Source: Paraburkholderia sp041321145 (lineage in GTDB: Bacteria; Pseudomonadota; Gammaproteobacteria; Burkholderiales; Burkholderiaceae). Taken from it: a stretch of DNA of 64,000 bases. A program made the translations under genes and the position numbers. Location of the stretch: contig NZ_JBGGWA010000011.1 of the NCBI RefSeq assembly GCF_041321145.1, positions 62,001 through 126,000 of the forward strand. The letters are read 5' to 3'. Positions 44,753 to 54,091 of the stretch are shown piece after piece. Numbering within the stretch: position 1 is the stretch's first letter; each line of letters starts with the position of its first letter. Below the pieces are notes generated by a model that ran no database searches, had not been told where the DNA came from, and saw only the letters and a list, made by a program, of their open reading frames with translations.

Positions 44753-46684
44753 TCACTGCCGCTGATAAATCTCAGCGCCTTTCTTCATGAACTCGATCGA
44801 CTTCACTTCCATGCCTTTCTTCAGTGCATCGTCGTCGGAAAGGCCTTGTTGCGCTGCGAACTCGCGCACGTCCTGCGTGATCTTCATCGAGCAGAAGTGC
44901 GGGCCGCACATCGAGCAGAAGTGCGCAACCTTGGCGGAATCCTTCGGCAAGGTTTCGTCATGGAATTCGCGTGCCTTGTCCGGGTCGAGACCGAGATTGA
45001 ACTGGTCTTCCCAACGGAATTCGAAACGCGCCTTCGACAACGCATTGTCACGCACCTGCGCGCCCGGATGGCCCTTCGCCAGATCGGCGGCGTGCGCGGC
45101 GAGCTTGTAGGTGATGATGCCGGTCTTGACGTCGTCCTTGTTCGGCAAACCGAGGTGCTCCTTCGGCGTGACGTAGCAGAGCATCGCAGTGCCGAACCAG
45201 CCGATCATCGCAGCGCCGATGCCTGACGTGATGTGGTCGTAGCCCGGAGCGATATCGGTGGTCAACGGTCCCAGCGTGTAGAAAGGTGCTTCGTCGCACC
45301 ATTCCAGTTGCAGGTCCATGTTTTCCTTGATGAGCTGCATCGGCACGTGGCCCGGGCCTTCGATCATCGTCTGCACGTCGTGCTTCCAGGCGATCTGCGT
45401 GAGTTCGCCGAGCGTCTTCAGTTCGCCGAGTTGCGCTTCGTCGTTGGCATCGTAGATCGAGCCGGGACGCAGGCCGTCGCCGAGCGAGAAGGCCACGTCA
45501 TACGCCTTCATGATTTCGCAAATGTCTTCGAAGTGCTCGTACAGGAAGCTTTCCTTGTGGTGAGCCAGACACCACTTCGCCATGATCGAACCGCCGCGCG
45601 ACACGATGCCGGTCATGCGCTTGGCCGTCAGCGGCACGTATTGCAGACGCACGCCCGCGTGGATCGTGAAGTAGTCGACGCCTTGTTCGGCTTGTTCGAT
45701 GAGCGTGTCGCGGAAGATTTCCCACGTCAGGTCTTCGGCCTTGCCGTTGACTTTTTCCAGCGCCTGATAGATCGGTACCGTGCCGATCGGTACCGGGCTA
45801 TTGCGGATGATCCACTCACGCGTTTCGTGGATGTGCTTGCCGGTGGACAGATCCATCACCGTGTCGCCGCCCCAGCGGATCGCCCACGTCATCTTGTCGA
45901 CTTCTTCGCCAATTGACGACGTCACCGCCGAGTTGCCGATGTTCGCATTCACCTTCACGAGGAAGTTGCGGCCGATAATCATCGGCTCGCTTTCCGGGTG
46001 GTTGATGTTGTTCGGGATGATCGCGCGGCCGCGGGCGACTTCTTCGCGCACGAATTCGGCGGTGATTTCCTTCAGGCCGTCGGGACCGAATGCGCTCGCA
46101 CCGAACGCCTGGCCCGGATGCTGGCGGCCCATCATCGCGGCGAGCTTTTCGCCGTTCGGACCGCTCGTTTTCAGGCTTTCCAGGTACGCGGCGCGCTGCT
46201 GGTTCTCGCGAATCGCGATGTATTCCATTTCCGGCGTGACGATGCCCTGGCGCGCGTAGTGCATCTGCGAGACGTTCTTGCCGGCGATCGCGCGGCGCGG
46301 CGTGCGGTGCAGGCCTTTGAAGCGCAGATCGGCGGTCGCGGTATCGGCGGCGCGTTCGCGGCTGAAGTCGCTCGACAGACCCGTCAGCGCTTCGGTGTCG
46401 CCGCGCTCTTCGATCCAGGCTTGACGCAGCGCGGGCAGACCGGCGCGGATGTCGATTTTGGCTTCCGGATCGGAGTAGGGGCCCGACGTATCGTAGACGA
46501 AGACCGGCGGATTCTTCTCGCCGCCAAAGCTATCCGGCGTATCGGCCTGGGAGATTTCGCGCATCGGCACGCGGATATCGGGGCGCGAGCCGGTCACGTA
46601 GACCTTGCGGGAATTCGGCAGCGGCGCGACAGCGGCGGCATCGACGTGGGCGTCGGCGGAAAGGAACTTCGGGTTGGCGTTCAT
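44753..46684 (-). CDS. thiC: Phosphomethylpyrimidine synthase
   Basis: 643 residues from the ATG following GAGGAGATATGC. Radical-SAM enzyme turning aminoimidazole ribotide into HMP phosphate for thiamine. Near the C-terminus the CSMCGPHFCSMK motif supplies the cluster cysteines; DLSTGKHIHETREWI, VNANIGNSAV, GPGHVPMQLI and LGPLTTDIAPGYDHI are family hallmarks. Controlled by the TPP riboswitch in its leader. No other thi genes follow. Confidence 0.97.
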   Translation of the reverse strand: MNANPKFLSADAHVDAAAVAPLPNSRKVYVTGSRPDIRVPMREISQADTPDSFGGEKNPPVFVYDTSGPYSDPEAKIDIRAGLPALRQAWIEERGDTEALTGLSSDFSRERAADTATADLRFKGLHRTPRRAIAGKNVSQMHYARQGIVTPEMEYIAIRENQQRAAYLESLKTSGPNGEKLAAMMGRQHPGQAFGASAFGPDGLKEITAEFVREEVARGRAIIPNNINHPESEPMIIGRNFLVKVNANIGNSAVTSSIGEEVDKMTWAIRWGGDTVMDLSTGKHIHETREWIIRNSPVPIGTVPIYQALEKVNGKAEDLTWEIFRDTLIEQAEQGVDYFTIHAGVRLQYVPLTAKRMTGIVSRGGSIMAKWCLAHHKESFLYEHFEDICEIMKAYDVAFSLGDGLRPGSIYDANDEAQLGELKTLGELTQIAWKHDVQTMIEGPGHVPMQLIKENMDLQLEWCDEAPFYTLGPLTTDIAPGYDHITSGIGAAMIGWFGTAMLCYVTPKEHLGLPNKDDVKTGIITYKLAAHAADLAKGHPGAQVRDNALSKARFEFRWEDQFNLGLDPDKAREFHDETLPKDSAKVAHFCSMCGPHFCSMKITQDVREFAAQQGLSDDDALKKGMEVKSIEFMKKGAEIYQRQ

Positions 46685-47049
46685 GCATATCTCCTCATGC
46701 AAAGCAATGTGGGGCGGCTAAGCAGGAGACGAGACGGAAGTAGTCGGAAGTCGCGAGAGATGAAACAGTAGACCCGGTGCGAAATCCGTACGCTTCCCTG
46801 CGCTGGCATTATCCAGATCAGGTTCAAAGGGTATTTCTCACCCACGCAACACGGACCTCCTACCTCCGTGCCACGCAGGACCCCCGCGTTAGCAGCGCAC
46901 ACGATACACCGCCGGGGCGCTGCTTGGCAACCCGTCTTGAAAAAGTCAGATATCGGAGATAACGCCGGTCAGCCGCGCACTATTCTTATTGTGATAGGGC
47001 TGCCTGGCATGCTACGGCGCAGTAGCGTTGGGAGGCGGGCGTGCTTTGC
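46685..47049. other. thiC leader and upstream region
   Basis: About 365 bp; holds the TPP riboswitch. The remainder, up to the Rnk stop codon, must contain the thiC promoter, which I could not place. Confidence 0.6.
46796..46880 (-). promoter_or_regulatory. TPP riboswitch (THI element)
   Basis: On the minus strand the leader shows the conserved THI-box sequences TGAGAAATACCC, TTGAACCTGATCTGGATAAT and GCCAGCG, closed by a P1 stem CCTGCG/CGCAGG. A 6-bp CACGGA/TCCGTG side hairpin fits the variable P3a arm. Binding of thiamine pyrophosphate represses thiC, usually by hiding the ribosome-binding site; the distance to the start (~110 nt) leaves room for an expression platform. Confidence 0.95.
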
Positions 47050-47460
47050 TTACAGCGTGAAATCGTCGGCGGCTTCAGGTTGAAACAGGATTTTTTCGAG
47101 CTTCAGCACTTTCTCCGTGCCGCTCGGCGGCGTGAAGCGGATGCGTTCGCCGCGTTTGGCGCCGAGCAAGGCAAGGCCAACGGGCGAAAACACGTTCAGG
47201 CGGCCGTGCTCGAAGTCCGCGTCGGGCGGATAGACGACCGTCCAGGTCATCTGTTCGCCGCTGGTTTCGTCGACCAGCGTGGCTTGCGAATTCATCGTGA
47301 CGACATTCGCGGGGATATCGCGCGATTCGACGATCACGGCGCGTTCGAGAACGTCGTCGAGCATGTCTTGCAATTTGGCGTCGGCGCCGGGCGCGGCCGC
47401 GTGCTTTTCAAGACGGGCGACGTCGAGTTCGGTGAGGTAACAGGTTTTCGTCTTTTTCAT
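47050..47460 (-). CDS. rnk: Rnk-type nucleoside diphosphate kinase regulator (GreA/B C-terminal fold)
   Basis: 136 residues. N-terminal short coiled-coil-like region (LTELDVARLEKH, LDDVLERA) and the FKBP-like GreA/GreB C-terminal domain (VTMNSQATLVDE, VYPPDADFEHGRLNVFSPVGLALLGAKRGERI). Binds RNA polymerase like other Rnk proteins; stand-alone gene. Assigned by motif and length. Confidence 0.88.
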   Translation of the reverse strand: MKKTKTCYLTELDVARLEKHAAAPGADAKLQDMLDDVLERAVIVESRDIPANVVTMNSQATLVDETSGEQMTWTVVYPPDADFEHGRLNVFSPVGLALLGAKRGERIRFTPPSGTEKVLKLEKILFQPEAADDFTL

Positions 47461-47910
47461 GACGGGTACTCCAATTCGATCTGCATGTAAGGGAACAGCG
47501 TGCGGATGAGATCGGCCCGGAACCCGACGACGCGGCCCCGGCGATGGAGGGAGCTGCGTTAGATCGGGCGCCGGGCGGCGAGAAGCGGGAGCGTTCGGAA
47601 CGGCTGGCCGGCGTGAGGCGCTGATACGTCCGCGCGCGCGCCACCGGCTGCGCGGCGGGGGCGCAAGCGGTTGAAGGCACGGGAGATCGGAAAGCGCATC
47701 GGTGTAACCGGCAGAAAGCGAAAGGTATTAGGGTGAGCGCCGGGAAAAAGCTTGGATCGGCGTAATCGAAAGGTGAATGTTAGCACGGGCCGGGGTGTCT
47801 TTTTAATTGCCTCGGAGAAGCGAACATCCAAAACTAAAATAAAAATCAGAACCGGCTGTCATAAGCGGTCTCGTGGTTCGACAAACGTGCAGATCCTGAT
47901 GGAGCACGCC
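47461..47910. other. Divergent intergenic region rnk / DUF1223
   Basis: About 450 bp between divergent genes. No clear gene or palindrome; an A-rich stretch (AAAACTAAAATAAAAATC) at ~47830-47850 is the only notable composition change. Confidence 0.5.
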
Positions 47911-48741
47911 ATGCAAATCGCACGAACCCGCCGAGCCGATCGGCCTTTCACCCGAGTAATCGCGCTCACCGTAGCGCTGAGTACGCTGTCGGCCAGCGGC
48001 ATGGCAACCGCAGCCACGGCCATGTGCACGTCCCATAGCCCATCCCACCGCGTAGCGCTAGTGGAGCTCTACAGCAGTGAAGGCTGCAACAGCTGCCCGC
48101 CAGCCGACAACTGGCTGAGCCAGTGGAAAAACAGCGGCACAACCCAAAGCATCGTGCCATTGGCCCTGCACGTGGACTACTGGAACAGCCTCGGCTGGAC
48201 CGACCGCTTCTCGCAGCATCGCTTTACCGAACGTCAGCAAACCCTCGCTGACCTCGCCGGCGGCCACACCATCTACACGCCCGAGATCTTCGTATCAGGC
48301 CGCGAACTGCGCAGCTGGTCACAACGCGACAGTTTTCAGAGCCGCATCGGCCAGGTTGTCGCCGAACCGGCGCAGGCAAACGTGGCGCTGGCACTGAAAA
48401 CCCAGACGAAGGGCGCATTCAACGTCGATGCGCAATTCACCACCAAGGCGGCCACCACAGCCGGCCAGCTGAACGCCTATGTAGCGGTCTACGAAAACGC
48501 GTTGAACTCGCAGGTCAAAGCCGGCGAAAACAGCGGTGCAACGCTGCATCACGAACGCGTCGTGCGGCAATGGATCGGTCCCGTGCCGCTGGTGGCGGGC
48601 AACGCACAAATCCACCGCGATGTTCGCATCGACGATGCCGATGCAAACGCCCCCGCTGACAACTTCGGCGTAGTCGCCTTCGTCGAAAACGCCGCCACCG
48701 GCGACGTGCTGCAAGTGGCCGAACTGGCCGCCTGTCGTTGA
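47911..48741 (+). CDS. DUF1223 secreted thioredoxin-fold protein
   Basis: 276 residues from the ATG with GGAG seven bases upstream. Signal peptide ending near ATAA-T. Family motif VALVELYSSEGCNSCPPAD holds a CxxC in thioredoxin-like position; HVDYWNSLGWTDRFS and YTPEIFVSGREL are also typical. Presumably periplasmic and redox-active. First of four genes (cytochrome b, molybdoenzyme, MxKDx protein) that look cotranscribed, suggesting a periplasmic redox role. Confidence 0.88.
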   Translation: MQIARTRRADRPFTRVIALTVALSTLSASGMATAATAMCTSHSPSHRVALVELYSSEGCNSCPPADNWLSQWKNSGTTQSIVPLALHVDYWNSLGWTDRFSQHRFTERQQTLADLAGGHTIYTPEIFVSGRELRSWSQRDSFQSRIGQVVAEPAQANVALALKTQTKGAFNVDAQFTTKAATTAGQLNAYVAVYENALNSQVKAGENSGATLHHERVVRQWIGPVPLVAGNAQIHRDVRIDDADANAPADNFGVVAFVENAATGDVLQVAELAACR

Positions 48742-48773
48742 CCGCGCGGCGCCCTCATTCAAGGGAGATTTTC

Positions 48774-49412
48774 ATGGCAACGCCTCATGCACTTCGCGAA
48801 ACCGCTCCGCCCGCCACGCCGAGGAGCGGCACGATTCACCCGGTGTGGGTGCGCGTCACGCATTGGCTCAACGCACTCGCGGCCATCGTGATGATGTTGT
48901 CCGGCTGGCGCATCTATGACGCGTCGCCGATCTTCAAAAGCTTTACGTTTCCCCCGGCAATCACGCTCGGCGGCTGGCTCGGCGGCGCGTTGCAATGGCA
49001 CTTTGCGGCGATGTGGCTACTGGTCTTCAACGGTCTGTTATATCTCGCGCTGAATCTGCTGAGCGGACGCTTCGTGCGCAAGTTCCTGCCGGTCTCGCCG
49101 CGCGCCGTGCTGCACGACTTCATCGCGGCCCTGACCGGCAAGCTCTCGCACGCCGATCTGCGCGTCTACAACGCGGTGCAGAAATTCGCCTATCTGTTCG
49201 TCGTCTGCGATCTGATCGTGCTCGTGCTCTCGGGCCTCGCGATCTGGAAATCGGTGCAGTTTCCGCTGCTGCGCGGCCTGATGGGCGGCTACGACAACGC
49301 GCGCGTCGTCCATTTCTGCGCCATGTCGCTGATGGCCGCGTTCATCGGCGTGCATCTGGCGATGGTGGCGCTCGTGCCGCGCTCGCTGCTGGCGATGCTG
49401 CGCGGACGCTGA
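48774..49412 (+). CDS. Cytochrome b561-family membrane protein
   Basis: 212 residues, four main membrane helices. His residues in the first (VRVTHWLNALA), second (LQWHFAAMWLL) and last helices (RVVHFCAMSLMAAFIGVHLAM) fit di-heme b561/Ni-Fe hydrogenase-type cytochrome b. It should pass electrons between the quinone pool and the molybdopterin enzyme encoded 42 bp downstream. AAGGGAG ribosome-binding site. Confidence 0.88.
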   Translation: MATPHALRETAPPATPRSGTIHPVWVRVTHWLNALAAIVMMLSGWRIYDASPIFKSFTFPPAITLGGWLGGALQWHFAAMWLLVFNGLLYLALNLLSGRFVRKFLPVSPRAVLHDFIAALTGKLSHADLRVYNAVQKFAYLFVVCDLIVLVLSGLAIWKSVQFPLLRGLMGGYDNARVVHFCAMSLMAAFIGVHLAMVALVPRSLLAMLRGR

Positions 49413-49454
49413 GCCGCTGCGCCACGGATACGCGAAGCTTAAGGACATCGAATC

Positions 49455-50258
49455 ATGACTAAGCCCACTACAAACCCCGATCGAAAGCCCGGCCTGAATC
49501 TGGCTCATAAGCTCGACCGCGAGTCGATCCTGATCGACGCACGGCGCGAACTCGCGATGCCGTCGCGGCGCCTGTTCGGCAAGCGGCTTCTCACGCTCGG
49601 CGGCCTCTCGATGCTGACCGGCTGCTCGCTCACCGACAACGATTCGGTCAACGCATTCCTGACGGCCGTGTCGCGTCTGAACGACCGCGCGCAAGCCGCA
49701 TTGTTCGATCCGAAGCAGCTCGCGCCGACCTATACCGAAGCGGAAATCACGCGGCCGTTCCCGTTCAACGCGTTCTACGGCATTGAAGACGTGCCCGATG
49801 TCGACGCGTCCGACTACAAGCTGAAGATCAGCGGCCTCGTCACCGGTCAGCGTGTCTGGACCTTGCCTGAGTTGTACGCGCTGCCGCATGCCGAGCAGAT
49901 CACGCGGCACATCTGCGTGGAAGGGTGGAGCGCGATCGGCCGCTGGGGCGGCACGCCGTTCAGCGATTTCCTGCGGCGCATCGGCGCGGACACGAGCGCG
50001 AAGTACGTTGGCTTCAAATGCGCCGACGACTACTACGAAAGCATCGACATGCCGACCGCGCTGCATCCGCAAACGCTGCTCACGTTCTCGTACGACGGCG
50101 AGCGCCTGCCCGCGAAATACGGCTTCCCGATGAAGCTGCGCATGCCGACCAAGCTCGGCTACAAGAATCCGAAGCACATTGTCGAGATGTTCGTCACCAA
50201 CACGTTTCCCGGCGGCTATTGGGTCGACCAGGGCTACAACTGGTTCGGAGGCTCCTGA
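49455..50258 (+). CDS. Molybdopterin-dependent oxidoreductase (sulfite oxidase fold)
   Basis: 267 residues. Tat-like signal (PSRRLFGKRLLTLGG) that ends at a lipobox LTGC. Moco-binding domain with HICVEGWSAIGRWGG, whose Cys should ligate Mo, and GYKNPKHI near the end. Similar to MsrP/YedY-type enzymes, but partnered here with a b561 cytochrome. Substrate unknown: sulfoxides or another oxo compound are possible. Exported, perhaps membrane-anchored. Confidence 0.88.
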   Translation: MTKPTTNPDRKPGLNLAHKLDRESILIDARRELAMPSRRLFGKRLLTLGGLSMLTGCSLTDNDSVNAFLTAVSRLNDRAQAALFDPKQLAPTYTEAEITRPFPFNAFYGIEDVPDVDASDYKLKISGLVTGQRVWTLPELYALPHAEQITRHICVEGWSAIGRWGGTPFSDFLRRIGADTSAKYVGFKCADDYYESIDMPTALHPQTLLTFSYDGERLPAKYGFPMKLRMPTKLGYKNPKHIVEMFVTNTFPGGYWVDQGYNWFGGS

Positions 50259-50379
50259 CGCGCGCGGGTCGGCGCATGCAAAGCCGGATGCTCGACCCCG
50301 AGCGGCAGAAGCTTCGGAAACACCCCGGCAAGAGGTACGAGCCGGTTCAGATTCATCCATAACGAAACGGAGTCATCCC

Positions 50380-50625
50380 ATGAAAAAGTTCGCAATCGCA
50401 GCAATGGCCGTCGCCCTCCTGACCAGCGGCGGCGCCGCGTTCGCTCAGGCAAGCGGCGCCATGTCCAACGATTCGATGTCCAAGGACATGCCGAAGGATT
50501 CGATGTCCAAAGACAACATGTCGAAGGACAACATGAAGAAGGGCACGATGAAGCACGACAAGATGAAAAAGGGCAGCGACGGGATGGGCATGAAGCACGA
50601 AGCGTCGGGCGCGATGGCCAACTGA
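50380..50625 (+). CDS. Pentapeptide MxKDx-repeat protein
   Basis: 81 residues. Signal peptide ending AFA-Q followed by repeats of MSKDx/MKKGx form (DSMSKDMPKDSMSKDNMSKD), very rich in Met, Lys, Asp, Ser. Known family of small exported MxKDx proteins of unknown role; Met-rich repeats could bind copper or be methionine-sulfoxide targets for the Mo enzyme encoded just before it (speculation). Followed by a strong terminator. Confidence 0.88.
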   Translation: MKKFAIAAMAVALLTSGGAAFAQASGAMSNDSMSKDMPKDSMSKDNMSKDNMKKGTMKHDKMKKGSDGMGMKHEASGAMAN

Positions 50626-50990
50626 GCCTTGCTGTCGATGCCGGCCGCATAGCTTTAGCGCCGGTTTTACCTGTGCGGCAAAAGCCGGGGAAACGTCCCC
50701 GGCTTTTTGTTGCAGGCACGCAAATAAGTGACGATTCTTTCAGACGACGCGGTGGGCGCTTACTGCATAATGCGATTCGCGCCAAACGTTTGGCGCGTGT
50801 CAGCCGCGGATCGATTTCTTTCGACTGCCGCGGCGGTGTGGCCCCATTGGCCATCTATCGTCCTTCCGTTCCACCGACATGTCCGCCAGCCTCGCCCGTC
50901 AGACCGCATCGCCGATGCGATGTCCGCCATCCCGCCACAGGGTCTTCAGCGGGGGCGCAGCACCTCGAGCGGCACCGGCGGATTGAACGC
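50626..50990. other. Intergenic region before EamA transporter
   Basis: About 365 bp; holds the MxKDx terminator. The frame of the downstream transporter is open far upstream but with no membrane character or ribosome-binding site, so I treat it as non-coding. Confidence 0.5.
50683..50709 (+). terminator. Terminator after MxKDx gene
   Basis: AGCCGGGGA/TCCCCGGCT, 9-bp stem, 4-base loop, then a T-run (TTTTTG). Confidence 0.92.
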
Positions 50991-51920
50991 ATGTCGCTGC
51001 AATTCCCAAGCCGTTTTCCGCGTGGTTTCCCGATCCGTTTGCCGCAGTCCCGCAACGGACAGATCACGCTCGCGCTCGCCGTCGTCTATCTCGTGTGGGG
51101 CTCGACGTATCTCGCCGTGCACGTCGCGCTCGGTTCGTTTCCGCCGCTGCTGCTCTCGGGGCTGCGCAATCTGTTTGCCGGCGTAGGGCTTTTCGTCTTC
51201 GCGGCGCGCCGCAATCCGGTCTGGCCGAGTGCGGCGGAAATCCGCAATGCCGGCCTTGTCGGCACGATGCTGGTCGGCTTGTCGAGCGGCATGCTGGCCT
51301 ATGGCATGCGCACCGTCGGCACCGGCACTGCGGCGGTTATGGTGGCGACCGTGCCGCTATTCGCGACGGTGATCGCGGCGGTGGCGGGGCGCAAGATCGG
51401 CAGAGGCGAGTGGTTCGCGGTGGGCCTCGGCCTCGTCGGCATCGCGATCCTGAGTCACGGCGACAGCACGCCGGGGTCGGCGGGCGGCAGTCTTGCGATT
51501 CTCTGCGGCGCGCTCTTCTGGGCAGGCGGCGCGCACCTGGCCGGGCGGCTGAAGCTGCCGTCGGACCTGTTTCTGTCGACGTCGTTGCAGATCGGCCTGG
51601 GCGGCGCGATGTCGACAATGGTGGCGTGGGTCTCGGGCGAGCGGATGATGGAGGTGCATTTTCTGCCGATAGTGGCCTTCGTCTACCTGATGCTGATCGG
51701 CACGATGACCGCCTATGTTGCGTATGGCTTTCTGATCCGGCACACGAGTCCGATCATCGCCAGCAGTTGCATGTACGTGAATCCGGTGGTCGCGGTGGCG
51801 CTGGGCGCACTGCTGCTCGGGGAGCCGGTCACGCACTCGACCGTGATTGCGACTATCGTGATTCTGGCGAGCGTGGGTCTGTCCTTCTGGTTCGATTACC
51901 GGAAGAAGAGTCGCGCTTGA
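50991..51920 (+). CDS. EamA-family (YedA-like) transporter
   Basis: 309 residues, ten membrane helices in two EamA repeats: YLVWGSTYLAVHVAL at the start, TGTAAVMVATVPLFATVIAA and TSPIIASSCMYVNPVVAVALGALLLGE. Resembles E. coli YedA. Probably exports an amino acid or drug. The ATG giving MSLQFPSRF is chosen for fit with the family; it lacks a strong Shine-Dalgarno sequence. Confidence 0.85.
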   Translation: MSLQFPSRFPRGFPIRLPQSRNGQITLALAVVYLVWGSTYLAVHVALGSFPPLLLSGLRNLFAGVGLFVFAARRNPVWPSAAEIRNAGLVGTMLVGLSSGMLAYGMRTVGTGTAAVMVATVPLFATVIAAVAGRKIGRGEWFAVGLGLVGIAILSHGDSTPGSAGGSLAILCGALFWAGGAHLAGRLKLPSDLFLSTSLQIGLGGAMSTMVAWVSGERMMEVHFLPIVAFVYLMLIGTMTAYVAYGFLIRHTSPIIASSCMYVNPVVAVALGALLLGEPVTHSTVIATIVILASVGLSFWFDYRKKSRA

Positions 51921-51969
51921 GACGGGCGGCGGCCGGCTGTCTGCTGCCCGTCGCCCGGTCGCCGCTGCT

Positions 51970-52284
51970 TCAAAGCGCCGCGGCCACTTCCGCGCCTTCG
52001 CGAATCGCGCGTTTCGCATCCAGTTCCGTGGCGACCTTTGCGCCGCCGATCACGTGATAGCGTGGAACCTTGGCTCCGTTGGGCCGTTTGGCGCCGTTCG
52101 GCGAGATTCCGCCGGTGACGATCAGGCCCACCCCGCCTTTCGCGCGCTCGCGAAAATATGCGGCGAGTTTCGGGTAATGCCAGAAACGATCTTCCATGCC
52201 GGTGTGCATCGAACCCATCACCACGCGGTTGCGCAAGCGAGTGAAGCCGAGGTCGAGTTCGGCGAGCAAGTGTTGGTAAGACAT
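51970..52284 (-). pseudogene. fadH: fadH (2,4-dienoyl-CoA reductase) internally deleted remnant
   Basis: 104-codon frame. Residues 1-~66 match the FadH N-terminus (DLGFTRLRNRVVMGSMHTGM, AAYFRERAKGGVGLIVTGGI), then the sequence jumps to the FadH C-terminus (RYHVIGGAKVATELDAKRAI REGAEVA). The ~570 residues between, including FMN, FAD and Fe-S domains, are missing. Imperfect 14-base repeats (52070-52083 and 52088-52101) lie at the junction and may have mediated deletion. Cannot be an active reductase; whether the mini-protein is made is unknown. Confidence 0.85.
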
Positions 52285-52644
52285 GCAGGGGTCATGTAAG
52301 TATTGGGTGCGCACGAACAATACACCGCGCTTCAGGCCAACCGTCCGGGGAAAGTTTCTAATCCCCGCAACGCGCTGTTCCATAAGACATTCTTCCGTTT
52401 CCCTCAGCCATATCGCCCCCCCGGCACACGCATTGCTGAATGCGAGCGTCCATTGACACGGACCGCGCCGCTCATAAAAACCAGGCGCGATGTGCAGCAG
52501 GGATAGGAGGGGCGATTCATTTCGGAGAGCCTGGCTGGAACCGTTCAAACGATCAACGAACACGGTTTCCGGCGGCACGATGTCCGAAGCGGAACGCCCG
52601 CAAATCAACGGGTCGCGGGCCCAACATCGATATAGGTGAATACA
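52285..52644. other. Intergenic region before DUF4397 gene
   Basis: About 360 bp between divergent features; I see no gene, clear promoter or repeat. Confidence 0.5.
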
Positions 52645-53445
52645 ATGAAACTGATCCGAACCATGGCGGCTGTGGTAGCGGCTGCATCTGTTCTTAGCGC
52701 TTGCGGTGGCGGCGGCTCCAGCGACGTAGGCAAGGAACTCGGGCTGACCAATCCGCAGATCCATTTCATCCACGCAATCCCTGGCGGCCCGGCAGTCGAC
52801 TTCCTCGTGAACGGCACCGCACCCTCGGGACAGACGAATATCGCCTATAAGGGCGTGACGAACTTCACCAACATCAACACGGGTTCGACGACGGTCGCCT
52901 ACTCGGCTACCGGCACGACGACGGCTCTCGCCAGCGGCAACTTCCCCAATGTCGCGAAGGGTCACGAATACACGGTGCTGGCTTTGCCGGCGCTGACTGC
53001 GCCGGATATCGGCCTGATCGACGATCCGTTCGACAAGGGTCTCCTGTCCAATAGCGCGCGCCTGCGTGGCTTCAACGCATCGGCTAACGCGACCGACCTC
53101 GACCTGTATCTGGTCCCGGCAGCCGGCACCAACAACATCACCAATGTCAGTCCGACGATGGCGGGCGTGTCGTTCAAGAATGCCGTCCCGGCAAGCGGCC
53201 AGGATTCGATCTACGTATCCGGCGGCCAATATGTGCTGATCGCGACAGTGGCGGGCAGCAAGACGCCGATCTTCCAGTCGCCGTCTTTCTCGCTGTCGAA
53301 CAACGCTGACTGGCTGGTGACGTCGGTGCCGACGGCCGGTGCACTCAGCCCAGTCAAGCCGGGGCAGATTCATCTGCTGGTCGCGCAGAACGGCAACACC
53401 ACCACGCCGAGCGTTGAGTTGTCGAATACGCTGACGGGTCAATAA
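52645..53445 (+). CDS. DUF4397 lipoprotein
   Basis: 266 residues from the ATG; the in-frame GTG three codons earlier lies within the likely ribosome-binding site (TAGGTGA). Lipobox LSAC followed by GGGGSS. The body holds two beta-rich DUF4397 repeats (IHFIHAIPGGPAVDFLVNG; ARLRGFNASANATDLDLYL). Exported surface or periplasmic protein of unknown function. Followed by tandem hairpins. Confidence 0.87.
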   Translation: MKLIRTMAAVVAAASVLSACGGGGSSDVGKELGLTNPQIHFIHAIPGGPAVDFLVNGTAPSGQTNIAYKGVTNFTNINTGSTTVAYSATGTTTALASGNFPNVAKGHEYTVLALPALTAPDIGLIDDPFDKGLLSNSARLRGFNASANATDLDLYLVPAAGTNNITNVSPTMAGVSFKNAVPASGQDSIYVSGGQYVLIATVAGSKTPIFQSPSFSLSNNADWLVTSVPTAGALSPVKPGQIHLLVAQNGNTTTPSVELSNTLTGQ

Positions 53446-53499
53446 GCTCGCGGACGCAAGCCTGCGTGCATAGCAGGCTGCGGATACACAATAAACATC

Positions 53500-53550
53500 T
53501 GTCCTGGGGAGGACATGCGGCGATCCACGCAAGGGGATCGCCGTTTTGTT
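53500..53550 (+). terminator. Tandem hairpins, terminator of DUF4397 gene
   Basis: TGTCCT/AGGACA with a 4-base loop is followed by CGGCGATCC/GGATCGCCG (9 bp) and TTTTGTTT. The second is a good intrinsic terminator. Confidence 0.88.
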
Positions 53551-53721
53551 TGCGGGCGTGGCAACGGGAGGGGGCAATCCGCTCGATAGACGCAATTCCG
53601 CGTGCGGAGACGCAGCACGATGCACTGCGTACAGGCCGGCCATAAAAAAAGCCCGCAGCGGTTGCCCGCGACGGACTAGGGAGACACCGCCCGGCAACCC
53701 GCCGGGCCGTCAACCGGTACC

Positions 53722-53856
53722 TTACTTGGCCTCTTCGGCCGAATTCGTGATGGCGTGGCCACCCTTCGAAATATCCTGTCCGGCCCCCGCCATTGTGTTG
53801 CAGCCCGCGAGCGCAGCCGTCCCTGCAATGAGAAGCAAAGCGATCAGTCGATTCAT
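53722..53856 (-). CDS. Entericidin-like lipoprotein (EcnA/B)
   Basis: A 44-residue gene: MNRLIALLLIAGTAALAGC is a lipoprotein signal with lipobox LAGC, and the mature peptide NTMAGAGQDISKGGHAITN is classic entericidin. GGAG ribosome-binding site. Such small lipoproteins sit in the envelope and are stress-related, often toxin/antidote pairs; only one copy is here. A poly-T stretch follows on the minus strand near 53641. Confidence 0.9.
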   Translation of the reverse strand: MNRLIALLLIAGTAALAGCNTMAGAGQDISKGGHAITNSAEEAK

Positions 53857-54091
53857 GAAAGTTCTCCTGGTCAAGAATGCATCGGTTGACGTGCCCATGT
53901 TTCACGGCACGTGCTAGCTGGGCTAGCGGTCGTCCGACCGGGGCTTACGCCAGTCGATCCGGTCTGATTGCATGTTAAAAAAAGGGCGGAGGCAGCGCTG
54001 TCAGTTGCGCTGCGATTTTGTTGTAGGCGTGCTCCGGTGTTTGCGTCGGCGCAGTCCTACACCTGCGGCTGCAATGCGTCGCAAAGCCTTG

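Noticed and set aside
51970..53697. 575-aa minus-strand frame that includes the fadH remnant
   Set aside because: Only the last 104 codons look like protein; the rest lies antisense to the DUF4397 lipoprotein gene and has no similarity.
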